In this document: piece by piece, positions 9,196 to 16,541 of the stretch
Layout of the letters: each line of letters opens with the position of its first letter
How positions within the stretch are numbered: position 1 is the stretch's first letter
NCBI RefSeq assembly: GCF_001439815.1
Contig: NZ_JYLM01000005.1
Location: 372,001-436,000, forward strand
DNA from: Pseudomonas orientalis
Lineage (GTDB): Bacteria > Pseudomonadota > Gammaproteobacteria > Pseudomonadales > Pseudomonadaceae
Length of the DNA stretch: 64,000 nucleotides
Direction of reading: 5' to 3'
Translations under genes and position numbers: made by a program
Notes under the pieces: generated by a model
What the model was told of the DNA's origin: nothing
The model's input: only the letters and a program-made list of their open reading frames with translations
The model's database searches: none

Positions 9196-10137
9196 TTACT
9201 CCTCTGCCCCAGCAGTTGAATGCGCGCCTGTGTCAGAACCTTCAACCGCGGCCACTTCTTTCTTCTCGTGCTTGACCGGCTTGCCTGGCTTCATACCTTC
9301 GTACTTGTCGACGATTTTCTGAAACAGGTTCGGCTCAAACGCGGAGTACAGCGCGACAGGGTTGTTCTGGCTTGGTTTGGTCAGGGCGTCGTATTCAGCT
9401 TGATCAAGCTGTTTAGGTGCGGCCTTGACTTCGGCTACCCAGGCGTTGAAGTCTTCCTGGCTCGTCGAGATCGCTTTGAATTTCATGCCGGTGAAGCCAG
9501 CGCCGCTGTAGTTGGCGGAGATGCCTTCCATTTCAGCTTTCTGGTTGGCGATCAGGTGCAGCTTGGTCTGCATGCCTGCCATCGCGTAGATCTGACCGCC
9601 CAGGGCCGGGATGAAGAACGAGTTCATCACGGCGTCGGAGGTGATCTTGAAGTTCAGCGGGGTGTGCTCCGGGAAGCGGATCTGGTTCACGGTGGCGATA
9701 CCCAGGTCCGGGTAGATGAACAGCCACTTCCAGTCCAGCGCGACCACTTCGATGTTGATCGGCTTGACGTCCGATTCCAGCGGACGGTACGGGTCCAGTG
9801 CGTGGGTGGACTTGTAAGTCACATAACCCAGGGCAATGATGATGAGGATCGGGACCAGCCACACCGCGATTTCGATCTTGGTGGAGTGCGACCACTTCGG
9901 CGCGTAGGTGGCGCTGGTGTTCGACGCGCGGTATTTCCAGGCGAAGGCGAACGTCATGATGATCACAGGCACCACGACCAGCAGCATCAGCAGGGTGGCG
10001 GTGATGATCAGGTTTCGTTCATCCAGACCGACCTGTCCTTTTGGGTCGAGCAAGGTCCACTTGCAGCCTCCCAGCATTAACATCATGCCAAGCAGCGGCA
10101 AAAAGCCTAGTAATCGGGGGTACCTGTTTTTACTCAT
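9196..10137 (-). CDS. cyoA: cytochrome bo3 ubiquinol oxidase subunit II (lipoprotein)
   Basis: Subunit II of the quinol oxidase, 313 aa from the start at 10137 (MSKNRYPRLLG). That start gives a lipoprotein signal peptide with a lipobox (MLMLGGC), as expected for CyoA; the longer in-frame version adds an unrelated 18-aa N-terminus. Two membrane helices follow (including LLMLLVVVPVIIMTFAFAW). The periplasmic cupredoxin-like domain lacks the CuA cysteines, which fits a quinol rather than a cytochrome c oxidase. It is the first gene of the leftward cyoABCDE operon. Confidence 0.97.
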   Translation of the reverse strand: MSKNRYPRLLGFLPLLGMMLMLGGCKWTLLDPKGQVGLDERNLIITATLLMLLVVVPVIIMTFAFAWKYRASNTSATYAPKWSHSTKIEIAVWLVPILIIIALGYVTYKSTHALDPYRPLESDVKPINIEVVALDWKWLFIYPDLGIATVNQIRFPEHTPLNFKITSDAVMNSFFIPALGGQIYAMAGMQTKLHLIANQKAEMEGISANYSGAGFTGMKFKAISTSQEDFNAWVAEVKAAPKQLDQAEYDALTKPSQNNPVALYSAFEPNLFQKIVDKYEGMKPGKPVKHEKKEVAAVEGSDTGAHSTAGAEE

Positions 10138-10876
10138 CTCACGACCTCTAAAGCAGCTTGCGCAATGCAGTTGGGTTTTGATCGCCAACACTTCACCCTG
10201 CCAAGGGTTGGCATTTCTCTTCGATTGAATAAGAGCCTGCCCATCACGTCATAAAGGAACGTTTCACGGACCTGCGGTGAGTTCTTATTCGATTTCGTGG
10301 CTAAAGGCCTTGTTACAGACCAATTCCATTTGGTGCGGATAGTTGAAAGGCTGCCGGAACCTGGGATCGCACAGAGCCTTCCATCTGCTCCTCGACCGCT
10401 CCAATGCTCAAATATTGAACAGCACCGGACATTCAGTGCGGGCGATTGTAGTTAGCTAGCGATGTATAAACCATGTCTGATAAAGAAATAATTTTTATCG
10501 ATTACAGCAATAATACTTCACCATTCCTGCAAGGGTTCGCGATGTTATCGCGTTCAATTCTCAACAAAAACCACAAAAACTGCGTTGTCATTGGGCAGAT
10601 TGCCACTCCCCTTACGCACTGTAAGGGTAAGGTAAACGCGGTAAAGTCCCCAGAAAACAAGGCATTCGCAGACCCGTCCGGCGCTCGAACTCCACGCGCC
10701 TGGCGGTGTCTTTCAAACCACGAACTGACAGCACAGTTTGCACACCGGATGCAAATACAGGGGCTGGTTCGGCCGGTTTCGAACCGCCTGCGACAACCTC
10801 CGTGTGACAACATGTCGCACGCTGCGCAGCGCTTTCGTTGCCGCTCGTCACGGCGCTTTCACAAATCCCGGCAAAC
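10138..10876. other. long intergenic region upstream of cyoA, no gene seen
   Basis: About 740 nt. It must hold the cyo promoter. The AT content is higher around 10440-10620. A plus-strand frame starting at 10473 is open but has no ribosome-binding site, changes composition along its length and runs antisense through dsbB, so I do not call it. I found no convincing ANR box (TTGAT-N4-ATCAA) by eye. Confidence 0.6.
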
Positions 10877-10917
10877 AAAAACGCCCCGGCCTTCACTCAA
10901 GCAGACCGGGGCGTTTT
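10877..10917. terminator. terminator downstream of dsbB
   Basis: Stem AAAACGCCCCGG / CCGGGGCGTTTT with a 16-nt loop, T-run on both strands, immediately after the dsbB stop. Confidence 0.85.
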
Positions 10918-10928
10918 GTGGGTTGGAT

Positions 10929-11435
10929 TCAGGCTTTGGGGTGGCGATTACGATAGATGCACAGCGGCACCAGGATCACGGTCAGCACGAACGCCACCAA
11001 GGCCCATTGCGCCAGGGACAGGCCGAGGATCGGCGGATAAGGCGTGCTGCAGAAGCCGTCGACCTGAAAGCCCAGGGGAAACACTTTGGCCAGGGGCAGA
11101 TCGTCAACGATCGGCTGCAACACATCGATGCCGCAACTGACCTGAGGGAAGAACTGGGTGTACACATGGTGACCGGCAGCCGCCACACCGCCCACGGCGC
11201 TGAGCACCACCAGGCCTTCAAAGAACGTGACCGCTCCTTTGGTGCGCATCGCGGCCCCGATGAACGCAAAGAGCGCGATCAGCAGCAAGGCGTAGCGTTG
11301 CAGGATGCACAGCGGGCATGGCGCTTCGCCCAGCACCACTTGCATGTACAGCGCGCCGCCGATCAGCGCCAGGCAGATGATGCCCAGCAACACCAGAAAG
11401 CGCCGCTCCCTGCCTAAACGCATTTCGTCACTCAT
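10929..11435 (-). CDS. dsbB: disulfide bond formation protein B
   Basis: Inner-membrane quinone reductase that reoxidises DsbA. 168 aa from the start at 11435 (MSDEMRLGR), with four membrane helices. The first cysteine pair is the C-x2-C motif APCPLCILQR; the second periplasmic pair is VSCGID and GFCSTP. All four redox cysteines are present. A longer in-frame N-terminus reads through the REPIN and is not real. The cyo operon downstream also feeds from the quinone pool, but no operon link is visible. Pseudomonads carry two DsbB paralogues; which one this is cannot be told from here. Confidence 0.94.
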   Translation of the reverse strand: MSDEMRLGRERRFLVLLGIICLALIGGALYMQVVLGEAPCPLCILQRYALLLIALFAFIGAAMRTKGAVTFFEGLVVLSAVGGVAAAGHHVYTQFFPQVSCGIDVLQPIVDDLPLAKVFPLGFQVDGFCSTPYPPILGLSLAQWALVAFVLTVILVPLCIYRNRHPKA

Positions 11436-11541
11436 CTCCGGTTTCCTTTGTTTTGTGCCTGATGGCAACAAGTTTACACACAGGCAGTGGTTAAAACAGA
11501 GAAGGGTTAACACCGGATTAATCAAGAAAAATGGAGAACCC

Positions 11542-11633
11542 AATGTGGGAGGGGGCTTGCCCCCGATGCGATGTGTCAGTGAAAAACAAGCTGACTGATC
11601 CACCGCTATCGGGGGCAAGCCCCCTCCCACATT
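11542..11633. repeat. REPIN (GTGGGAGGGGGC family)
   Basis: Two inverted REP arms: GTGGGAGGGGGCTTGCCCCC at the left and its mirror at the right, around a ~40-nt centre containing GTGTCAGT. Located between hmp and dsbB. Confidence 0.92.
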
Positions 11634-11656
11634 GGCTCACTGCTGCTGCGAAGAAC

Positions 11657-12838
11657 CTATTCCAGCGATGCCGCCGGGCCGAAGAACTCGTAGCGACTTT
11701 GTTTCTCGGGCACACCCAGCGCCTTCAGGTGCCGTTTGATCGCAGCCATGAAACCCTTGGGCCCCAGGAAATACGCATCAATATCGCGCTCCTCGGGCAA
11801 CCACGCCGCCAGTTGTTCCTGGCTCAGCAGGCCGACCTTGTCCGCCGCCGGGCTCACGCCGTCGTCCTCGGCGTAGCAGTAGAAGCGCTTGAGCTGCGGA
11901 TGCCTGGCCGCCAGGGTGTCCACCCAGTCACGGAACGCATGCACCCCGCCGTTACGCGCGCAGTGGATAAAGTGCACCGGGCGCTCGTTGGCCAGGGCCG
12001 CTTCAAGCATCGGCAGGGTTGGCGTAATGCCCACGCCGCCGCTGATCAATACCAGCGGCTTGTCGCTGGCGGCCAGGGTGAACTCGCCGGCAGGCGGGAA
12101 CAGGTCGATGGTCGCACCGACGTGCAGGTGGTCATGCAGGTAGTTGGACACCCGCCCACCGGCTTCGCGCTTGACGCTGATGCGGTACAGGCCGGCGTCG
12201 CTCAGGGCCGACAGGGAATAGTTGCGCCGCACTTCCTCGCCATCGAGCGCCAGCTTCATGCCGATGTACTGACCGGGAGCGGCGTTGAGGATCGGGCCGT
12301 TGTCCACCGGGGCGAAATAGAACGAGATGATCTCGTCGCTCTCCGCCACGCGCTTGACCAGCACGAACGGTCGCGCACCGCGCCAGCCGCCAGGCGCCTG
12401 GGCTTTCTCGTCATAGATAGCCGCTTCGGCGCCGATCAGGATATCCGCCAGTTGGCCGTACGCCGCGCCCCAGGCGCTCATCACTTCAGGGGTGGCTATC
12501 TCGCTGCCCAGCACCTCGGAAATAGCCCGCAGCAGGCAGGCACCGACGATCGGGTAGTGCTCGGGCAGTATCTGCAAGGCCACATGCTTGTTGATGATCC
12601 TGGCCACCAGGTCGCCCAACTGGTCCAACTGGTCGATATGCCGCGCGTACATCAGCACACCATTGGCCAGGGCGCGCGGCTGGTCGCCGCTGGCCTGATG
12701 GGCCTGGTTGAACAGGGGGCGGACTTCCGGGTATTCGCAGAGCATCATGCGGTAGAAGTGGGTGATCAGCGCTTCCCCGCCACTTTCCAGCAGGGGCACG
12801 GTGGATTTGACGATGGCACGGTCTTGGGCACTCAGCAT
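11657..12838 (-). CDS. hmp: flavohemoglobin, nitric oxide dioxygenase
   Basis: Oxidises NO to nitrate with O2 and NAD(P)H; cytoplasmic. Residues 1-~140 are the globin, with proximal His in NKHVALQI. About 150-260 is the FAD-binding domain with RRNYSLS. The C-terminal NAD domain has SGGVGITPTLPM. The end, YEFFGPAASL, is family-typical. 393 aa is the normal length. The start at 12838 has an AGGAG site. Divergent norR and the NO-regulator dyads between them point to NorR-controlled induction by NO, as known for hmp in Pseudomonas. Confidence 0.97.
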   Translation of the reverse strand: MLSAQDRAIVKSTVPLLESGGEALITHFYRMMLCEYPEVRPLFNQAHQASGDQPRALANGVLMYARHIDQLDQLGDLVARIINKHVALQILPEHYPIVGACLLRAISEVLGSEIATPEVMSAWGAAYGQLADILIGAEAAIYDEKAQAPGGWRGARPFVLVKRVAESDEIISFYFAPVDNGPILNAAPGQYIGMKLALDGEEVRRNYSLSALSDAGLYRISVKREAGGRVSNYLHDHLHVGATIDLFPPAGEFTLAASDKPLVLISGGVGITPTLPMLEAALANERPVHFIHCARNGGVHAFRDWVDTLAARHPQLKRFYCYAEDDGVSPAADKVGLLSQEQLAAWLPEERDIDAYFLGPKGFMAAIKRHLKALGVPEKQSRYEFFGPAASLE

Positions 12839-12933
12839 GGGAGACTCCTGGTCTTTTCACTCATGCCTTTTGTGTAATCAGTAATCATGCCAAACAATAA
12901 AACGTTATTTTTCAATAGTTTAAATATTATGTA

Positions 12934-12989
12934 GTCAGTATGACTTCCTACATCTTATAGTCATAAGGACTACAAGGAGTCATTATGAC
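12934..12989. promoter_or_regulatory. three candidate NorR binding sites
   Basis: Three dyads fit GT-N7-AC, the known NorR half-site pattern. GTCAGTATGAC lies at 12934-12944, GTCATAAGGAC at 12960-12970 and GTCATTATGAC at 12979-12989. The first and third are perfect GTCA-N3-TGAC palindromes. The third contains the norR start codon, which suggests autorepression. A weak sigma-54-like element for hmp (TTGGCATGAT on the minus strand, 12884-12893) lacks the -12 GC and is uncertain. Confidence 0.65.
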
Positions 12990-14529
12990 TGCAAAACCGC
13001 TGCTCACCACCCTGCTGCCGCTGGTTGCCGACCTGTCCCGGGAACTGCCCGAAGGCGAGCGCTATCGACGCCTGTTGCAAGCCATGCGCGCCCTGCTGCC
13101 CTGCGATGCCGCCGCGTTGCTGCGCCTGGATGGCGAGTGGCTGGTGCCGCTGGCCGTGGATGGCTTGAGCACCGATACCCTGGGCCGACGCTTCAAGATC
13201 AGCGAGCACCCGCGTTTCGAGGTGCTGCTGAGCAGCCCCGGCCCTACCCGCTTCGATAGCGACAGCCAGTTGCCCGACCCTTACGACGGCCTGGTGGAGG
13301 GTCTGCACGGGCATCTGGAAGTTCACGACTGCATGGGCTGCCCGTTGTTTGTCGACGACCAGCCCTGGGGCCTGCTGACCCTGGACGCCCTCGACACAGA
13401 GCGCTTTGAACGGGTCGAACTCGACGCCCTGCAAGCCTTTGCCAGCCTGGCCGCCGCCACGGTCAATGTCGCCGAACGCATTGAACGCCTGGCGTTGCGC
13501 GCCGAAGACGAACATCAGCGTGCCGAGATCTACCGTCAGGCCAGCGGCCAGCAGCACAAGGAAATGATCGGCCAGAGCAAGGCGCACAAACATCTGGTGG
13601 AGGAAATCAAACTGGTGGGCGGCAGTGACCTGACCGTGCTGATCACCGGTGAAACCGGGGTCGGCAAGGAGCTGGTGGCCCAGGCGATCCACGCTGCGTC
13701 GGCGCGTGCGGACAAACCGCTGATCAGCCTCAACTGCGCCGCACTGCCCGAGACGCTGGTGGAAAGCGAGTTGTTCGGCCATGTGCGCGGCGCCTTCACC
13801 GGCGCGCTGAATGAACGCCGGGGCAAATTCGAGCTGGCCAATGGCGGCACGCTGTTCCTGGATGAAGTGGGCGAGCTGTCGCTGACCGTGCAGGCCAAGC
13901 TGCTGCGCGTACTGCAAAGCGGCCAGTTGCAGCGCCTGGGTTCGGACAAGGAACATCAGGTGAATGTGCGCCTGATTGCCGCGACCAATCGTGACCTGGC
14001 TGAGGAAGTGCGCACTGGCCGCTACCGCGCCGACTTTTACCACCGCTTGAGCGTCTACCCGCTGAAAGTGCCTGCGCTACGTGAACGCGGGCGCGATGTG
14101 CTGCTGCTGGCCGGTTTTTTTCTGGAGCACAACCGCTCACGCATGGGCCTGGGCAGTCTGCGTCTGACCAGCGATGCCCAGGCCGCGCTGCTCGCCTACG
14201 ACTGGCCGGGCAATGTGCGCGAGCTGGAACACTTGATCGGACGCAGCGCGCTCAAAGCCCTGGGCCACAGCCGCGAGCGGCCGAAGATCCTCAGCCTGAG
14301 CGCCGCAGACCTGGACCTGCCGGATGTCGGCGCAGCGGCCGTCGACGCACCGCTCGCCACCGCCCCCGAAGTCACCGGCGACCTGCGCCAGGCCACCGAG
14401 CACTTCCAGCGCCAGGTCATCAGCGCCTGCCTGGAGCGCCATCAACACAACTGGGCCGGCGCCGCCCGCGAGCTGGGCCTGGACCGCGCCAACCTCGGCC
14501 GCATGGCCAGGCGCCTGGGCCTGAAATAA
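12985..14529 (+). CDS. norR: nitric oxide-responsive sigma-54 activator
   Basis: An enhancer-binding protein that senses NO at a mononuclear iron in its GAF domain and activates sigma-54 promoters. 514 aa. Domains: GAF ~1-170; AAA+ ~190-420 with Walker A GETGVGKE, the sigma-54 contact loop GAFTGA and Walker B GGTLFLDEVGE; C-terminal Fis-type helix-turn-helix (WAGAARELGLDRANLGRMAR). Strong ribosome-binding site AAGGAG seven nt before ATG. Divergent from hmp, its likely target. Confidence 0.95.
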   Translation: MTAKPLLTTLLPLVADLSRELPEGERYRRLLQAMRALLPCDAAALLRLDGEWLVPLAVDGLSTDTLGRRFKISEHPRFEVLLSSPGPTRFDSDSQLPDPYDGLVEGLHGHLEVHDCMGCPLFVDDQPWGLLTLDALDTERFERVELDALQAFASLAAATVNVAERIERLALRAEDEHQRAEIYRQASGQQHKEMIGQSKAHKHLVEEIKLVGGSDLTVLITGETGVGKELVAQAIHAASARADKPLISLNCAALPETLVESELFGHVRGAFTGALNERRGKFELANGGTLFLDEVGELSLTVQAKLLRVLQSGQLQRLGSDKEHQVNVRLIAATNRDLAEEVRTGRYRADFYHRLSVYPLKVPALRERGRDVLLLAGFFLEHNRSRMGLGSLRLTSDAQAALLAYDWPGNVRELEHLIGRSALKALGHSRERPKILSLSAADLDLPDVGAAAVDAPLATAPEVTGDLRQATEHFQRQVISACLERHQHNWAGAARELGLDRANLGRMARRLGLK

Positions 14530-14534
14530 CCCGA

Positions 14535-14628
14535 AATGTGGGAGGGGGCTTGCCCCCGATAGCAGTGTGTCAGTCGATGCATGTGCCAACTGCAAGTCCG
14601 CTATCGGGGGCAAGCCCCCTCCCACATT
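14535..14628. repeat. REPIN (GTGGGAGGGGGC family)
   Basis: Two inverted arms between convergent norR and the EamA transporter. The final bases of the right arm overlap the transporter's stop codon (TAA, nt 14629-14627 on the minus strand). Confidence 0.92.
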
Positions 14629-15529
14629 AGACCTGCTTTGCATTGAAAATCGGGGTGGCAGGCCGGGGTTTGCGAAACACCAGCACATTGCCCAGCATCA
14701 CCAGCACCAACCCCGCCAGCGCCGGGGCTGTCCACTGATAGCCCTCGGCAAATGCCGATACGTTCAGCGCCACCACCGGGAACAACACCGTGCAATACGC
14801 CGCCTTCTCCGGTCCCATGCGGCCGACCAGGGTGAGGTAGGCGGTAAACCCTATCACCGACCCCGGGATCACCAGGTACCCCAGCGCGCCGATATACCGC
14901 GCGCTCCACTCCATCTCGAACGGAATACCGCGCACTGCGCAATAGGCCGCCAGCATCGCCGCGCCATAGGCCATGCCCCAGGCATTGGTGGTCAACGGCT
15001 TGAGCCCGGCTTTCTGTTGCAGGCTCGACAGCATATTGCCCGCCGAGAAACACAGGGTTCCCAGCAGCGCCAAGGCAAGACCCAGCAAGGTCTGCGGGCT
15101 GGCGGTATGCCCGACCACTTCCGGCCAGAACATGAACCCCAGGCCCAGCAATCCAAGCGCACCGCCCATCACCACATTGCGGGCGACCCGCTGGCCGAAA
15201 AACACCCGGGCATTCAGCGCATTCCACAAGGTCGCCGTGGAAAACACCACCGCCACCAGCCCGCTGGGGATCCACTGGCTGGCGGTGAGAAAACACATGA
15301 AATTGACGCAAAACAGGCACAGGCCCTGGGCCAGGCAGATCAGGTGCCCGCGCCGGTTCATCACCTGCAGCCGGCGGCTGAGCAGCAACAGCACGAACAG
15401 CACCAGCGCCGCCAGGCCGAAGCGATAAACGATCGATACGGGAATCGCCACCACGCCCAACTGCCATTTGAGTGCGATCCAGGTGGTGCCCCAGATCAGT
15501 ACGGTGAGTAGATACAGGGAAAGGTTCAT
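14627..15529 (-). CDS. EamA/DMT-family exporter
   Basis: Drug/metabolite transporter, 300 aa, ten hydrophobic segments arranged as two EamA repeats. The family-typical opening LIWGTTWIALKWQLG and the second-repeat PLTTNAWGMAYGA are visible. Start at 15529 (MNLSLYLL) removes a non-membrane 45-aa extension. Divergent from an AraC regulator, a common exporter-regulator arrangement. The substrate cannot be told; amino acids or small metabolites are typical of the family. Confidence 0.88.
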   Translation of the reverse strand: MNLSLYLLTVLIWGTTWIALKWQLGVVAIPVSIVYRFGLAALVLFVLLLLSRRLQVMNRRGHLICLAQGLCLFCVNFMCFLTASQWIPSGLVAVVFSTATLWNALNARVFFGQRVARNVVMGGALGLLGLGFMFWPEVVGHTASPQTLLGLALALLGTLCFSAGNMLSSLQQKAGLKPLTTNAWGMAYGAAMLAAYCAVRGIPFEMEWSARYIGALGYLVIPGSVIGFTAYLTLVGRMGPEKAAYCTVLFPVVALNVSAFAEGYQWTAPALAGLVLVMLGNVLVFRKPRPATPIFNAKQV

Positions 15530-15665
15530 AGCGGGCTCCGGCAAGTGAGCCCCAGTGTCGCTGTTACCGCGCGCCGTTCTCTTGCACATTCTTGCGCTTT
15601 TGTCGGAAGCGGGGATCACAGCGCCATGACGGCGGGGTAGGATGCCAAACGTCGGAGAACACAAG

Positions 15666-16541
15666 ATGTCAGCACTTCAATCCCTGCAAGTCTTTCAAGC
15701 CCTTAACGGCTCGCCCAACGCACGCCTGCAGGCCTGCGCCGAGCTCGGTGACGGGTTGTCCGCAGCATTGTGGAGCAACCACCACGACGCCCAGGATTAC
15801 CAGGCGCCCAGCCATCACACGTTGTCGTGCTACATCGGCGGCGGCACCGGCACCTTTCGCCGTGACCAGCCGGGCGTCAAGGGCGGTCCCGACAAGTTGT
15901 GCATCCTGCCGGCCGAGCATCAATCGGCGTGGGTGATCAATGGCCAGATTCGCCTGGCCCATGTGTATTTCAGCCCCGAACAATTTGCCCTCGGCTGCGT
16001 CACCCTGCTCGACCGCGAACCCCGTGAACTGCAATTGCGCGAAGGCACCTTCCTCGAAGACGCCCGCCTGGCCGCACGCTTTCACCAGTTGATTGCCCTC
16101 AATTGGCACGAGCCCGGTGAGCGCCTGCTGACCAGCAGCCTGGCTCAAGAAATGCTCAGTCATACCCTGCTCAGCCAGGTTGGCGTTCGCGACGGACTGC
16201 GGGTGAAAGGTGGGCTGGCCGCGCACCAGCGGCGGCGCTTGGTGGAGTACATCGACCAGCACCTGCAGGACGCCATCAGCCTCGGCCAACTGGCCGGCCT
16301 GTGCGCACTGTCGGAGTATCATTTCGCACGCATGTTCCGCCAGAGCTTCGGCCTGCCGCCGCACCAGTATTTGCTGGCGCGCCGGCTGGCCCGTGCGAAG
16401 AGCCTGCTGCGCGGCAGCGCCCTGGCCGTGGGGGAGATCGCCTTGAGGTGCGGTTTCTCCAGCGCCAGTCATTTCAACCAGCGCTTTCGCCAGGCCATGG
16501 GGGCGGCGCCTGGGGACTATCGCCAGGCCTTTCGCGCCTAG
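15666..16541 (+). CDS. AraC-family transcriptional regulator
   Basis: 291 aa. The N-terminal ~170 residues form a cupin-like sensor part (GGGTGTFRRD). The C-terminal ~100 residues are the double helix-turn-helix with LAGLCALSEYHFARMF and the AraC signature EIALRCGFSSASHFNQRF. ATG at 15666 is preceded by GGAG, which is better than the in-frame ATG at 15642. Probably regulates the divergent EamA gene. Its 3' end overlaps the convergent LuxR-type gene by 4 nt. Confidence 0.88.
   Translation: MSALQSLQVFQALNGSPNARLQACAELGDGLSAALWSNHHDAQDYQAPSHHTLSCYIGGGTGTFRRDQPGVKGGPDKLCILPAEHQSAWVINGQIRLAHVYFSPEQFALGCVTLLDREPRELQLREGTFLEDARLAARFHQLIALNWHEPGERLLTSSLAQEMLSHTLLSQVGVRDGLRVKGGLAAHQRRRLVEYIDQHLQDAISLGQLAGLCALSEYHFARMFRQSFGLPPHQYLLARRLARAKSLLRGSALAVGEIALRCGFSSASHFNQRFRQAMGAAPGDYRQAFRA

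Noticed and set aside
10473..11417. 314-codon plus-strand frame between cyoA and dsbB
   Set aside because: No ribosome-binding site, composition shifts midway and its second half is antisense to dsbB, which has all four redox cysteines.
11542..11633. Regular inverted repeats as a possible CRISPR array
   Set aside because: Repeats come as inverted pairs scattered between genes, not tandem direct repeats with unique spacers, and no cas genes are present. They are REPINs.
12876..12893. Sigma-54 promoter for hmp
   Set aside because: TTGGCATGAT matches the -24 half, but the -12 half reads GA, not GC. Kept only as a note in the NorR-site entry.
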